Shown: one piece after another, positions 1-11,681 of the stretch
Layout: each line of letters begins with the position of its first letter
Position numbering within the stretch: position 1 is the stretch's first letter
Assembly: GCA_014843695.1 (NCBI GenBank)
Contig: CM026387.1
Span: 70,562,795-70,626,794 of the forward strand
From: Archivesica marissinica
Lineage: Eukaryota; Mollusca; Bivalvia; Venerida; Vesicomyidae
DNA length: 64,000 nt
Direction: 5' to 3'
Notes under the pieces: generated by a model
What the model saw: the letters and a program-made list of their open reading frames with translations, nothing else
Databases searched by the model: none
Told to the model about the DNA's origin: nothing
Program-made: the position numbers and the translations under genes

Positions 1-1842
1 CATTATCACCTCCCACATATAACACCATTATCACCTCCCACATATAACACCATTATCACTTCACACATATAACACCATTAACACTTCCCACATATAACAC
101 CATTAACACTCCCACATATAACACCATTAACACTCCCACATATAACACCATTATCACCTCCCACATATAACACCATTATCACCTCCCACATATAACACCA
201 TTATCACCTCCCACATATAACACCATTATCACTTCACACATATAACACCATTAACACCTCCCACATATAACACCATTAACACTTCACACATATAACACCA
301 TTAACACTTCACAAATATAACACCATTAACACTTCCCACATATAACACCATTAACACTTCCCACATATAACACCATTAACACTTCCCACATATAACACCA
401 TTAACACCTCCCACATATAACACCATTATCACCTCCCACATATAACACCATTATCACTTCACACATATAACACCATTAACACTTCCCACATATAACACCA
501 TTAACACCTCCCACATATAACACCATTATCACCTCCCACATATAACACCATTAACACGTCCCACATATAACACGTCCCACACATAACACCATTATCACCT
601 CCCACATATAACACCATTAACACTTCCCACATATAACACCATTAACACTCCCACATATAACACCATTAACACTCCCACATATAACACCATTATCAACTCC
701 CACATATCACCATTAACACTTCCCACATATAACACCATTATCACCTCCCACATATAACACCATTATCACCTCCCACATATAACACCATTATCACTTCACA
801 CATATAACACCATTAACACTTCCCACATATAACACCATTATCACCTCCCACATATAACACCATTAACTCTCCCACATATAACACCATTATCACCTCCCAC
901 ATATAACACCATTAACACCTCCCACATATAACACCATTAACACTTCCCACATATAACACCATTAACACTCCCACATATAACACCATTAACACTTCCCACA
1001 TATAACACCATTATCACCTCCCACATATAACACCATTATCACCTCCCACATATAACACCATTAACACTTCCCACATATAACACCATTAACACTTACATAT
1101 AACACCATTAACACTTCACACATATAACACCATTAACACTTCCCACATATAATACCATTATCACCTCCCACATATAACACCATTAACACTTCCCACATAT
1201 AACACCATTAACACTTCCCACATATAACACCATTAACATTTCCCACATATAACACCATTAACACTCCCACATATAACACCATTAACACTTCACACATATA
1301 ACACCATTAACACCTCCCACATATAACACCATTATCACCTCCCACATATAACACCATTAACATTTCCCACATATAACACCATTAACACTTCCCACATATA
1401 ACACCATTAACACTTCCCACATATAACACCATTAACACTTCCCACATATAACACCATTAACACCTCCCACATATAACACCATTATCACCTCCCACATATA
1501 ACACCATTAACACTTCACACATATAACACCATTAACACTTCCCACATATAACACCATTAACATTTCCCACATATAACACCATTAACACTTACATATATAA
1601 CACCATTAACACTTCAACCATATAACATCATTATTACCTCCCACATATAACACCATTATCACCTCCCACATATAACACCATTATCACCTCCCACATATAA
1701 CACCATTAACACTTCCCACATATAACACCATTAACACATCCCACATATAACACCATTAACACTTACATATATAACACCATTAACACTTACATATATAACA
1801 CCATTAACACTTCCCACATATAACACCATTAACATTTCCCAC
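1..1842. repeat. 25-bp tandem array (minisatellite)
   Basis: About 70 copies of a 25-bp unit with core CCCACATATAACACCATTA. Variants differ mainly at TATCACC versus TAACACT, and some units lose a base in the CCC/TTCCC run. The array runs off the left edge of the window and into an N gap on the right, so its true length is unknown. No gene is visible in it. Confidence 0.97.
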
Positions 1843-2842
1843 NNNNNNNNNNNNNNNNNNNNNNNNNNNNNNNNNNNNNNNNNNNNNNNNNNNNNNNNNN
1901 NNNNNNNNNNNNNNNNNNNNNNNNNNNNNNNNNNNNNNNNNNNNNNNNNNNNNNNNNNNNNNNNNNNNNNNNNNNNNNNNNNNNNNNNNNNNNNNNNNNN
2001 NNNNNNNNNNNNNNNNNNNNNNNNNNNNNNNNNNNNNNNNNNNNNNNNNNNNNNNNNNNNNNNNNNNNNNNNNNNNNNNNNNNNNNNNNNNNNNNNNNNN
2101 NNNNNNNNNNNNNNNNNNNNNNNNNNNNNNNNNNNNNNNNNNNNNNNNNNNNNNNNNNNNNNNNNNNNNNNNNNNNNNNNNNNNNNNNNNNNNNNNNNNN
2201 NNNNNNNNNNNNNNNNNNNNNNNNNNNNNNNNNNNNNNNNNNNNNNNNNNNNNNNNNNNNNNNNNNNNNNNNNNNNNNNNNNNNNNNNNNNNNNNNNNNN
2301 NNNNNNNNNNNNNNNNNNNNNNNNNNNNNNNNNNNNNNNNNNNNNNNNNNNNNNNNNNNNNNNNNNNNNNNNNNNNNNNNNNNNNNNNNNNNNNNNNNNN
2401 NNNNNNNNNNNNNNNNNNNNNNNNNNNNNNNNNNNNNNNNNNNNNNNNNNNNNNNNNNNNNNNNNNNNNNNNNNNNNNNNNNNNNNNNNNNNNNNNNNNN
2501 NNNNNNNNNNNNNNNNNNNNNNNNNNNNNNNNNNNNNNNNNNNNNNNNNNNNNNNNNNNNNNNNNNNNNNNNNNNNNNNNNNNNNNNNNNNNNNNNNNNN
2601 NNNNNNNNNNNNNNNNNNNNNNNNNNNNNNNNNNNNNNNNNNNNNNNNNNNNNNNNNNNNNNNNNNNNNNNNNNNNNNNNNNNNNNNNNNNNNNNNNNNN
2701 NNNNNNNNNNNNNNNNNNNNNNNNNNNNNNNNNNNNNNNNNNNNNNNNNNNNNNNNNNNNNNNNNNNNNNNNNNNNNNNNNNNNNNNNNNNNNNNNNNNN
2801 NNNNNNNNNNNNNNNNNNNNNNNNNNNNNNNNNNNNNNNNNN
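1843..2842. other. Assembly gap (1000 N)
   Basis: Exactly 1000 N, which suggests a placeholder rather than a measured size. It joins a 25-bp array to an unrelated 15/18-bp array, so the true junction is unseen. Confidence 0.99.
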
Positions 2843-3331
2843 TGTGGTGTAATCCGGCGGTGTGGTGTAATCCGATGTTGTGTAATCCGGCCGTGTGTCC
2901 GGTGGTGTGGTGTAATCCGGCGGTGTGTCCGGAGGTGTGGTGTAATCCGGCGGTGTGTCCGGTGGTGTGGTGTAATCCGGCGGTGTGTTGTAATCCGGCC
3001 GTGTTTCCGGCGGTGTGGTGTAATCCGGCGGTGTGGTGTAATCCGGCGGTGTGGTGTAATCCGGCGGTATCGATGTGGTATAATCCGGTGTGGTGTAATC
3101 CGGCGGTGTGGTGTAATCCGGCGGTGTGGTGTAATCCGGCGGTGTGGTGTAATCCGGTGTGGTGTAATCCGGTGTGGTGTAATCCGGCGGTGTGGCGTAA
3201 TCCGATGTGGTATAATCCGGTGTGGTGTAATCCGGCGGTGTGGTGTAATCCTGTGTGGTGTAATCCGGTGTGGTGTAATCCGGCGGTGTGGTATAATCCG
3301 GCGTGGTGTAATCCGGTGTGGTGTTTAGTTT
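2843..3331. repeat. 15/18-bp tandem array, copy 1
   Basis: The units are TGTGGTGTAATCCGG (15 bp) and the same with an extra CGG (18 bp), irregularly mixed. Both lengths are multiples of three, so the array gives open frames on both strands that are not genes. The same family recurs at 10,081-10,750 and 62,279-63,005. The right edge abuts the 3' end of the minus-strand retrotransposon almost base to base. Confidence 0.96.
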
Positions 3332-3339
3332 AAACATAT

Positions 3340-3345
3340 TTTATT
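3340..3345 (-). terminator. Poly(A) signal AATAAA of the LINE
   Basis: TTTATT on the plus strand reads AATAAA on the element's strand. It lies about 375 bp after the pol stop codon and less than 15 bp from the start of the 15/18-bp array, as expected near a LINE 3' terminus. Confidence 0.6.
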
Positions 3346-3721
3346 GCCAATATTAAAGTGCTTATACAATATAATACATCATAGTACACTACAGCATAAA
3401 TAATGGCAAGTGGGTCGGGTCACAAGTTCTCAAAACATTAGATTCGACCCTTCCCAATAGGTTCATTGATTTTACAACATTTACATATGGCAGAGTAGAT
3501 ACATGTATATTATACGAGTACATGGCAATATAATACATAGTAAACATCGATTGCAATACATATTGTTACAATGTAATAGTCAGAGACTAAGAAGTGACTA
3601 TAATAGAAGAAACAGGAGTGATTATATGATTAGATAAATGTTGGAGAATGAATGAAGGGAGACGAGAGTAAAAGACGTGTAGTGTGTAGTGTCACCTAGT
3701 TCCTGGAGCAACAGAGGGAGG

Positions 3722-6700
3722 CTAATTGATTTGATCAAAACGTTTAGTATCTCTTATAAACACTTGAACAGCTTGAAAGACAGCAATATTTTCTTCATAT
3801 GAGAGTTCAACATTACCATGAAGTAAGAACTGGCAGTTCAAGGGATGAAAGCGACGGGTTGCTACGAATAATTGAGACCTTTGCGCAGTATAATTTATGC
3901 AATTAAAGAAGTAATGTGATGCGTCTTCGCGCTCATTACAGTGATTACAACGGTCGTGATCCGAAACATGATTAAGAAATAAGTCGCGTTTAAGGTCACT
4001 ACAATTGTTCCGTAAACGCGTGTGCATAACTGATAAGTACCTCTTACCATATCCATAATATGACGGAACTGTAGTTGAAACAAACATTGTACTTAAGAGT
4101 TCATGTTTGAATGAAGCAAGTGTTTGGTGATCTCGGACAGCAAGTGGTAGTGCATTCCATGCACCAATAGCGGACGGAACAAAGGAATTAGCAAACAACG
4201 AAGTGCGCCTTGGCAATATTGCAAAGTCATTACTGTTTCTCAGATTGTATTGAGACGTTTGGTTAACCGTTCTAGGAAATAGTGCACTTAGGTAACCAGG
4301 TACTAAATTATGCTTAATTTTGTAAGTCAAAATTAATTTTTGATATGCGCGTCTGTCGGAAAGAGATAGCCAACCAATTTCGTGGTAGAGGTTGTTCAAG
4401 CTAACTGACCTAGTAGTACCAGTCACTAGTCTAGCTGCTTCATGCTGTATTTTTTCAAGGTTCTTTTTATCATATAATGTACAATTATCCCAAACAGTTG
4501 ACGCATACTCAAGGATTGGTCTTAGGAATGAAATATAAATTTGATTAAGAGACTTGCGTTTAATGGAAAATTTCAATTTTCGCATGACACCAAGAAGTTT
4601 AGCCGCAGATAAAGTAATATTATTAATATGACTGTGCCATTTGCAATCATTGCTAAAAGTTACCCCCAGATGTTTATGGCTTTCATTTGTAGACAAGCTA
4701 ATGGTATCAAAAATTAAGTTCAGTTGGTGTTCATTTCCGTTTCCAATATACAATACTTCAGTTTTGTTGGGATTGAATGTTACAAGCCACTGTTTAGACC
4801 ACTTTGTTAAAACACTGAGATCGTGGTTAAGTATTCCTTCAAGATCTGCAATATTGGAAGTTGTACAGGCTAACGATGTATCGTCTGCAAATAATCGGGT
4901 TATACTTAGTAGTTGATCAGCTATGTCATTTACATAAATTAAAAATAAGAGGGGACCGAGAACTGATCCCTGGGGTACACCTGCATATATAGTATTAGAC
5001 CGTGAAAGCGAGGTGCCCATAATGACCCGCTGTTCCCTGGACGAGAGATAATCAGTGATCCATTTGTAAACCTGACCACCAATGCCGCATTGCTTTAATT
5101 TAAATAATAATCCTTTGTGCCATACTCGGTCAAATGCTTTAGATATATCGCAGAAGATTAGACATGTATGTAACCTTGAATCAAAGGACTGTGCAATCTG
5201 ATGATAAATATCAATTAATTGGTATACAGTTGAGTGACCTGTCAATAACCCAGATTGTTGTTTATAAATTAGGTCGTTGGGCACTAGAAAATTATAAATA
5301 TATTTATACACACACCGTTCCATTAATTTACCTACACAACTCAGAAGAGAAATCGGACGATAGTTACTGGCAATATTAGTTTGCCCTTTTTTAAACAGGG
5401 GTAACACTGAAGCAAGTTTCCATTTGGATGGGAAAAGCCCATCACGCAGCGATTTATTAAATAATAAACATAAAGGTTTTGAGACAGAAAATTGAACATG
5501 CTTTAAGATTCTTTGACTAATGAGGTCAGGACCTACGGCTTTATTAACGTCAAGAGTACTTATTATATCTTCTATGTCAGATTCTTGTATGATAATATCA
5601 TTTAATGATTTATTTGTTTTCATGTTTATTAATGGTAGATTATTAGACGATTCATCTATATTAGAAACTGACGTAAAGTAATCATTAAGACAATTAGCCT
5701 TATCCTCATCTGTAAAATGTAGTTGTTCAGAACCATCTGCAAGTGTAGTTTTTAAAACAGGAATTGAGTCCGATGTCTTATAGTTTCCTAGTAAACCTTT
5801 TAGCGATTTCCAATAACTTCCTCGGTTAGATGAACTTTGTTCGAATATACTTTCTTCAATATTTAAAAGTTTGGCAAATTTCTTAAGATTGTTAACATGA
5901 TTTCTTAATTTTTTATATTTAGACCAGTTGTTGGTATTAGTTGATTTTTTCGCTAACGATTTTTGTTTGTCTCTAAGTCTAGAAAACCGTCTGATTTCCG
6001 AGTCATACCATGGTTTATCATTAGGTCTTATTATTATATCTTTAGAGGGAATACATTCTGCCATTAAAGTTAATAGAGTTTCAGTAAATGTTTCGCAGGC
6101 ATTATCTATCGATAGATTGTCAATAAATTCCCAATTTTCAGAAGAAATGAGTTCATTCAGTCTATCGAAATTTGCTCTTTTATAATACCATACTTTTCTT
6201 TTAGAACAAGTCCGGCGATTTTCTAGAGATTTGATATAAACATATGTGCATTTATGGTCACTAATTGTGTCAATGACATCTATAGTTCCAGAATTATAAA
6301 ACTGAATACAGTCTGATATTATAATAGGATCAATTAATGTAGATGATGTGTTTGTTACCCTCGTAGGCTCATTAATTACATTTGATAAATTGTTTATTAC
6401 TAGTATATGTTTTAAGTTATTAACATTATTGTTTAAAAGGTCCTGATTTAAATCGCCAACTATTATAATATTAGCGTTGATATCCATAGCTTTCTCAATA
6501 TTTATATTAAGTGTATTCCATTCTGCAACTGGAGTGTTCGGTGGTCTGTATATAGAGCATAATAAGAATGATGTTGATTTTATACAAATTTCTAGCCAAA
6601 TAGAATGGATCGTTGGTGTTTCAAGGTCAATACGTCGTTTAGAATGTAAAATGTCGGCGACATAGATAATTATTCCACTGCTATGAGCAGATACATCTTT

Positions 6701-7159
6701 ACGATATAAGCAGCCGTTAAAGTTATCTAAGGAGAGCTCACTATCGACCACCTGACTATCTAAGTGCGTTTCTGTAAAACATATTATATCATGGTCACAA
6801 AGGTTGTCTGAAATATAATGAAGTTTATTTCTTATACTTCTAATATTCAGATGTAGTATACTTATGTCCCCGTGGGTGCGAGAGTTATTTAAGTTTGATG
6901 GGCCTGGATTTAGTTCGACGTCACCCGATAATAACATTAGCAAAATGAGAATAGCTCTATATTGCATATTTACAGAGCTACAAATCGCAAGGAATACAAC
7001 TGAGCTACATGTCTTAGTACAGTGTGAGTATATGCATGAAAGAAGATCCAACATTTCAAGCAATGGATACATTTTTCCAGAATAACTTTTGTTCACACCG
7101 CGAGACCTCCCATAGAACAGTCCAACAGTCGCACGCCAACTAATTAAATCATTACCCAT
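3722..7159 (-). CDS. LINE pol protein: 2A-like peptide, APE endonuclease, reverse transcriptase, C-terminal Cys/His motif
   Basis: This 1145-residue ORF has no internal stop. Residues 55-78 are hydrophobic and lead into a 2A-like motif (G79-D-V-E-L-N-P-G-P87), where ribosome skipping would release an 86-residue leader. An APE-type endonuclease follows: HLNIRS near 105, FTETHLD near 130, GDLNQD near 237 and ISDHK near 300. The reverse transcriptase spans about 560-830, with YRPISLLS, DISKAFDRVWH, AGVPQGSVLGP and the catalytic FADD near 755. The C-terminus holds C-x2-C-x8-H-x4-C near residues 1071-1087, as in many CR1/Jockey-like elements. Its role is target-primed reverse transcription of its own RNA. 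2A-like sequences in such elements are known in oysters, sea urchins and amphioxus. The ATG at 7159 is the most upstream one; the clade within CR1/Jockey-like elements is not settled. Confidence 0.93.
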   Translation of the reverse strand: MGNDLISWRATVGLFYGRSRGVNKSYSGKMYPLLEMLDLLSCIYSHCTKTCSSVVFLAICSSVNMQYRAILILLMLLSGDVELNPGPSNLNNSRTHGDISILHLNIRSIRNKLHYISDNLCDHDIICFTETHLDSQVVDSELSLDNFNGCLYRKDVSAHSSGIIIYVADILHSKRRIDLETPTIHSIWLEICIKSTSFLLCSIYRPPNTPVAEWNTLNINIEKAMDINANIIIVGDLNQDLLNNNVNNLKHILVINNLSNVINEPTRVTNTSSTLIDPIIISDCIQFYNSGTIDVIDTISDHKCTYVYIKSLENRRTCSKRKVWYYKRANFDRLNELISSENWEFIDNLSIDNACETFTETLLTLMAECIPSKDIIIRPNDKPWYDSEIRRFSRLRDKQKSLAKKSTNTNNWSKYKKLRNHVNNLKKFAKLLNIEESIFEQSSSNRGSYWKSLKGLLGNYKTSDSIPVLKTTLADGSEQLHFTDEDKANCLNDYFTSVSNIDESSNNLPLINMKTNKSLNDIIIQESDIEDIISTLDVNKAVGPDLISQRILKHVQFSVSKPLCLLFNKSLRDGLFPSKWKLASVLPLFKKGQTNIASNYRPISLLSCVGKLMERCVYKYIYNFLVPNDLIYKQQSGLLTGHSTVYQLIDIYHQIAQSFDSRLHTCLIFCDISKAFDRVWHKGLLFKLKQCGIGGQVYKWITDYLSSREQRVIMGTSLSRSNTIYAGVPQGSVLGPLLFLIYVNDIADQLLSITRLFADDTSLACTTSNIADLEGILNHDLSVLTKWSKQWLVTFNPNKTEVLYIGNGNEHQLNLIFDTISLSTNESHKHLGVTFSNDCKWHSHINNITLSAAKLLGVMRKLKFSIKRKSLNQIYISFLRPILEYASTVWDNCTLYDKKNLEKIQHEAARLVTGTTRSVSLNNLYHEIGWLSLSDRRAYQKLILTYKIKHNLVPGYLSALFPRTVNQTSQYNLRNSNDFAILPRRTSLFANSFVPSAIGAWNALPLAVRDHQTLASFKHELLSTMFVSTTVPSYYGYGKRYLSVMHTRLRNNCSDLKRDLFLNHVSDHDRCNHCNEREDASHYFFNCINYTAQRSQLFVATRRFHPLNCQFLLHGNVELSYEENIAVFQAVQVFIRDTKRFDQIN

Positions 7160-7340
7160 GCGGATATATATAAAATGTTACAAGCATGTTGAGGCGTGCG
7201 TATCGGACTGAAATATGGTTGTGCAACATAAGCCAGGCGACCACTACAAAGAGAGCTGTAAAGGTTAGAAAATAAGTAACAGTTAACATCGAAGAGCGAA
7301 AGTAAGAGAACAGTTTGATACAATTATTACATGTTTGCAT

Positions 7341-7528
7341 GATGAAAAACTAGTATATTCGGGATAAGCTTAGTTTGATGTGTCCTACTGAAAACAAAAG
7401 TTGTAACAACAACAGAAGACGTGCACATTTGTATTCACAGAATAGTAGTAAACATACAGGCACACACGCACATACTAGAGCTAGATTAGTAAAACATATA
7501 TATACGCACGCACGCACGCACGCACACA

Positions 7529-7560
<32 letters not shown>

Positions 7561-8327
7561 CACACGCAACAACGTACACACACGTACACACCCCATCCCA
7601 CTTATCTGCTAGCTTGCAGATATATAGACATACACGGGGCAAATCGCGCCTGTCCCACATATACTGATATACTGCACACCTTGCACACTCAACCGCCCGG
7701 TGTAATGTAGTCGTGTGTACAGTTATTCAAAGGCCGACTCACATTTCACATAGTGCCTCCACATATGGACTGTTACGTCCTACCTAAGCTAATAACACAA
7801 CTCGCCCACAAACACGCGTGCCCACACGCACGCACCCGCACATGCACACACACCAGCATGATCGATATATACATATATATACACAACTATACCGACGCAT
7901 GCACCCATCCTCCCTGGACTGATACACAACCACATCCCAACTCCCAAGGACTTACACACAATCTCACACACATCCACAGTACAATAATATTAATAATACT
8001 TTATTTATTGCGCAATGCTTCTATCTTGTCGGATCACAGAAACTTCAATTTATATCCATAAGCCTTAAAAAGCCCCACACCTCCAACCTCGGACAACTCC
8101 CTCCCGCCTCTATATATATATACATAAAAGATGCATATATATTTATACATACACAATGCACAGTTACATACACATATACACACACACACATGTACATATA
8201 TACACAATACACGTACATATATATATGTGACAGGACAGAGGCACAGTGCCCTCAGGACAAATCGCAAGCTCCCGTGGTCGGATCAATATGGTATAACAAT
8301 AGGTCCATATACAAACATACACTATTA
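7341..8327. other. Intergenic DNA with CA/GCAC microsatellite
   Basis: AT-rich sequence around a (GCAC)n/(CA)n tract at about 7504-7566. Further CA- and TA-rich stretches lie near 7800-7850 and 8110-8230. The short open frames here come from simple repeats. No supported gene. Confidence 0.8.
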
Positions 8328-8519
8328 CCCAACGATAACGTGATTCCCGCGAAAGAGATATCGCGGACCAATTTTATTGTAACGGGTAAAGAAGCAGTAT
8401 AGTATCATTTATGTATGCATGACTTGGCACACAAGATTATTTATTTCACCTTACATAATGATTCGGCTTGTTCAAAACCTATGTATAGTACTGTTTGTAA
8501 ATAACACGTTATCGTTGGG
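8328..8519. repeat. 15-bp perfect inverted repeat, MITE-like
   Basis: CCCAACGATAACGTG at 8328-8342 is matched by its exact reverse complement at 8505-8519, with about 160 bp between. Similarity continues weakly outwards (TCCATATA versus TTCATATA), which suggests longer decayed terminal inverted repeats. No internal ORF and no clear target-site duplication, so a MITE is only a possibility. Confidence 0.4.
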
Positions 8520-8564
8520 CCACAGTGCATACAGACTATATGAACCACTCATTATTGCATAATA

Positions 8565-8855
8565 TAGTATTAAAAGGTCAAAACGACAAACCAGCATGAT
8601 CACAAAACAAAATAACCACCATTCAATTTAATTGAACCACTGCAAGTGGTGCTTGGCACTATACATATAGTTAGTTAGTCTCTGGTCTTGTATTGATGGT
8701 ACATATATGACAATAGTGGATGTGTGATGATTTCAAAATTGTTACAATGGTTACATTCATTATAGCATTAAAAGGTCAAAACAACACCCTAGCGTTATCA
8801 CAAAACAAAATAACCATCATAGAATTTAATTTAAAACACTGTCGATGTCACTGAC
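8565..8855. repeat. Diverged direct repeat pair (~90 bp, offset ~195 bp)
   Basis: Two segments share ATTAAAAGGTCAAAAC, then ATCACAAAACAAAATAACCA, an AATTTAATT stretch and a CACTG segment, at about 8570-8660 and 8765-8855. Probably an old tandem duplication. No coding signal. Confidence 0.6.
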
Positions 8856-9105
8856 ACTTACATCATACCTTTGTACGTTATACTACTGCTTTCAATAGGC
8901 AAGAGTATTATTTTAAATCCGATACATAAATGTACGAAATTATCAATTTTATATGTGTATAATGTATGTTTAAAATAAGATATAAGCCTCAAACCGATCC
9001 AATACGCAAAATAGTGGCACTATCTTCAGCGCTACGCGCCTCATACAGTCCAATAGCTTACATATTGGGTCGTTTTCAGCTTATATCCTATATGTAAACT
9101 TGGCA

Positions 9106-9627
9106 CTAAAAGTCGTTGGGTTTCTCGGAGTACCCTGCAATTCTGAGACAGTTACGTCTCGAATATTGTTCAGCAATGTCAATCTTTACGTCGGTGTTCC
9201 GTTGTTGCTGCTCCAGAGATTGTACCTTTGTTGAAAGCTTAGCTACTTCTGCTGATAATCGACGATTCTCCGCTTCCAGGGATGCCAATTTGTCCGTGAA
9301 CGATGTTGATATGACGTCAGCAACAGACTGAGCCATGGTCTTAACGCTAGTGTTGACACATTCACAAATAGTTGATTTTAATTCCATGTTTAGAGTTGAC
9401 AAAACAGTTTTGACAATTTGGTCCATGTCGGACTTACACACTGGGATTAAAGAAGTGTTACTCGTATCCCTCTCACTACAAACTGATGTTGCGAATGGAT
9501 CCGTTTCCTCATCAGATCCTGGAACCTTGACCTTCTTGGACGGATGGGCAGAACCTGACATAGGGCTCGGTGTGCCGACTGATAGTTCACGTTTACCGGT
9601 AACAGGTGTAGATACAACCGTGTCCAT
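9106..9627 (-). pseudogene. Retrotransposon ORF1-like protein, truncated
   Basis: The open frame encodes 173 residues from the first ATG (9627). The N-terminus is Ser/Pro-rich and low in complexity, with a basic patch (KKVKV). From about residue 100 it forms a coiled coil, with heptad-like LASLEAENRRLSAEVAKL and then VQSLEQQQ. It ends in EQYSRRNCLRIAGYSE, the signature at the junction of coiled coil and RNA-binding domain in LINE ORF1 proteins. ORF1p normally continues for another 100-200 residues as an RRM-like domain; here the frame stops just after the signature, and no endonuclease/RT follows downstream. I read it as the 5' part of a LINE that has lost the rest. Its relation to the intact LINE at 3.3-7.3 kb is not shown. 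Confidence 0.7.
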
Positions 9628-9648
9628 TTTGCATACAAGTAGTGACAC

Positions 9649-10080
9649 TACGGTATAACGAGTGTTGTATACTGAATGACTGTGCTTACGCTGAGATTAT
9701 TGTTTGTAAATAACTGATTAGTGCTTCTTACCAGAATGTATAAATACTAGTCCACTATTTAAATATCCAAATAACACTTTTCACTGAACACACATTTGCT
9801 CTAGCTTAAAAGTCGATACACTTTGTACACGCAGTTACACAGCTCCACAGGTAAAGCACGAGGAAAGTGAGATATGCCTTTGTCTTTATAGAACGTCAAA
9901 TATATCCAATATTAACAACGACCATTACGTTAATTATGCGCAAACATATCGAGTGCACTTTTTTACACACAAATTTATGATTTAATCCAACTCAGTTTCA
10001 GTTTTACATTATAAATTAATATGAATTTACTCCCGAATATTTCTACACGTTTACTCGGCCATAATCACGTGGACCTCATC
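9649..10080. other. AT-rich sequence upstream of the ORF1 fragment
   Basis: About 430 bp between the ORF1-like fragment and the next 15/18-bp array. It may be the 5' UTR/promoter of the broken LINE. I see no motif that proves this. Confidence 0.4.
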
Positions 10081-10750
10081 CGGTGTGGTGTAATCCGGTG
10101 TGGTGTGGTGTAATCCGGTGCGGTGTAATCCGGCGGTGTGGTATAATCCGGTGTGGTGTAATCCGGTGTGGTGTAATCCGGCGGTGTGGTGTAATCCGGT
10201 GTGGTGTAATCCGATGTGGTGTAATCCGGCGGTGTGGTGTAATCCGGTGTGGTGTAATCCGGCGGTGTGTTGTAATCCGGCGGTGGGGTGTAATCCGGTG
10301 TGGTGTAATCCGGCGGTGTGGTGTAATCCGGCGGTGTGGTGTAATCCGGCGGTGTGGTGTAATCCGGTGTGGTGTAATCCGGGTGGTGTAATCCGGTGTG
10401 GTGTAATCTGGTGTGGTGTAATCCGGTGTGGTATAATCCGGTGTGGTGTAATCCGGCGGTATAATCCGGTGTGGTGTAATCCGGCGGTGTGGTGTAATCC
10501 GGTGTGGTATAATCCGGTGTGGTGTAATCCGGTGTGGTGTAATCCGGCGGTGTGGTGTAATCCGGTGTGGTGTAATCCGGCGGTGTGGTATAATCCGGTG
10601 TGGTGTAATCCGGTGTGGTGTAATCCGGTGTGGTGTAATCCGGCGGTGTGGTGTAATCCGGTGTAATGTAATCCGGTGTGGTGTAATCCGGTGTGGTGTA
10701 ATCCGGTGTGGTATAATCCGGTGTGGTGTAATCCGGTGTGGTGTAATCTG
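10081..10750. repeat. 15/18-bp tandem array, copy 2
   Basis: Same family as 2843-3331: TGTGGTGTAATCCGG with optional CGG, about 40 units, with TATAATCC and TCCGATG variants. It is bounded on both sides by unrelated unique DNA. Open frames in several phases on both strands are an effect of unit length. Confidence 0.96.
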
Positions 10751-10894
10751 TTTGGATGCACAGTGACCTCCTAGCCCTGAGGCTATAAATCTTTTCTCCA
10801 ATCTCAAACTCAGTTGAGATGTAACTTGCGGTTATTTTGACACATGTACATATCAATTATTCTGTTGTGGTTCATCAGTATCAGTGTATATTAA

Positions 10895-11143
10895 GTGTAT
10901 TTATCCGTACAGCCGGATCGTGTCCAGTCACATGCAAGTAACAACGCCTCTCCAAAACATGATACACCTCCAGTGATAATCAGACCTACTCCTGTTAAAG
11001 CATCTACTGTTAAAACTGCGACCAAACATAGAGCTTCTCCAGTAATGAAGTGGGCCTCTGATGAATATGGATCCTCTCCATTATTTCCACAAGGCAGAGG
11101 AGCCCAGACTAAAACAGCAAAGGAAGCGTTAGACGAGTGGTAG
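10895..11143 (+). CDS. Short open frame, possible terminal exon or gene remnant
   Basis: I do not recognise this. An open frame of about 80 codons follows an in-frame stop at 10,892. It has no ATG until near 11,045, so it could not start conventionally. A pyrimidine/AG step (TTATCCGTACAG) at about 10,901-10,912 resembles a splice acceptor, which would fit a last exon. The peptide is hydrophilic and rich in Ser/Pro/Thr/Lys, with no domain. It could equally be chance. Confidence 0.2.
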   Translation: MYLSVQPDRVQSHASNNASPKHDTPPVIIRPTPVKASTVKTATKHRASPVMKWASDEYGSSPLFPQGRGAQTKTAKEALDEW

Positions 11144-11170
11144 AACGCTTACACGTTATTGTTATTATAC

Positions 11171-11280
11171 TTAAGAAATAATAAGTATCAACCGTGGTAT
11201 CTCGCAGAATAACCTCAAATACGAACTTCAAACTCGGGTTATTCTGCGATATACCACGGTTGATACTTATTATTTCTTAA
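11171..11280. repeat. Near-perfect hairpin with 44-bp arms
   Basis: The arm at 11,171-11,214 and the reverse complement of 11,237-11,280 match with one mismatch, around a 22-base loop. Both outer ends read TTAAGAAATAATAAG. It could be a small foldback transposon, a recent inverted duplication or a hairpin-RNA source. No ORF. Confidence 0.9.
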
Positions 11281-11545
11281 ATAAACTTGTACATTGTCTG
11301 TGATATACATTTTACCGACAATCTTTCTGTATTAAAATAGTCCAATGACTATACACCAGAAACACCAGAACTACATGTATTTCGGTATCATTATTAATGT
11401 TATACTCGTAGAGTCTTGAATGCTGGTGAATAATCAGTTGGTAAACTAAAATGCAGAATAACATGTTGTTATAGATCCATGTAAGATATATGTAACTTTA
11501 TGTTCTTTGTTCTACAGAACTATTTGACTTGGGTTCCAAAACATC

Positions 11546-11671
11546 GCTCACATTTACGGTTTTACTGTTGTAAACCACACATTTACGGTTTTACTGTTGT
11601 AAACCACACATTTACGGTTTTACTGTTGTAAACCACACATTTACGGTTTTACTGTTGTAAACCACACATTT
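11546..11671. repeat. 29-bp tandem repeat, ~4.3 copies
   Basis: Units begin ACATTTACGGTTTTACTGTT and end GTAAACCAC, and are essentially identical, so the expansion is recent. The array lies directly beside a SINE head on its right. Confidence 0.93.
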
Positions 11672-11681
11672 ACATTACTTC

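Larger units (their letters stand above)
3332..7340 (-). mobile_element. Non-LTR retrotransposon (APE-type LINE), apparently near full length
   Basis: A single long pol-type ORF (see CDS) is followed on the minus strand by about 380 bp of 3' UTR with an AATAAA signal close to the array junction. The right boundary (5' UTR) is not defined by any repeat I can see and is set approximately. No flanking target-site duplication was found; the left flank is minisatellite, which hides one. The intact ORF suggests a young insertion. Confidence 0.85.

Noticed and set aside
1829..3337. An ORF spanning the first gap with DYTTPP repeats
   Set aside because: Most of it is N, and the rest is the 15/18-bp array read on the minus strand.
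4641..7085. Several plus-strand ORFs of 60-90 codons within 3.7-7.1 kb
   Set aside because: They are antisense to the intact LINE pol gene and show no domain.
7375..8061. Small ORFs rich in His/Thr/Ala around the CA microsatellite
   Set aside because: They are translations of (CA)n and (GCAC)n tracts.
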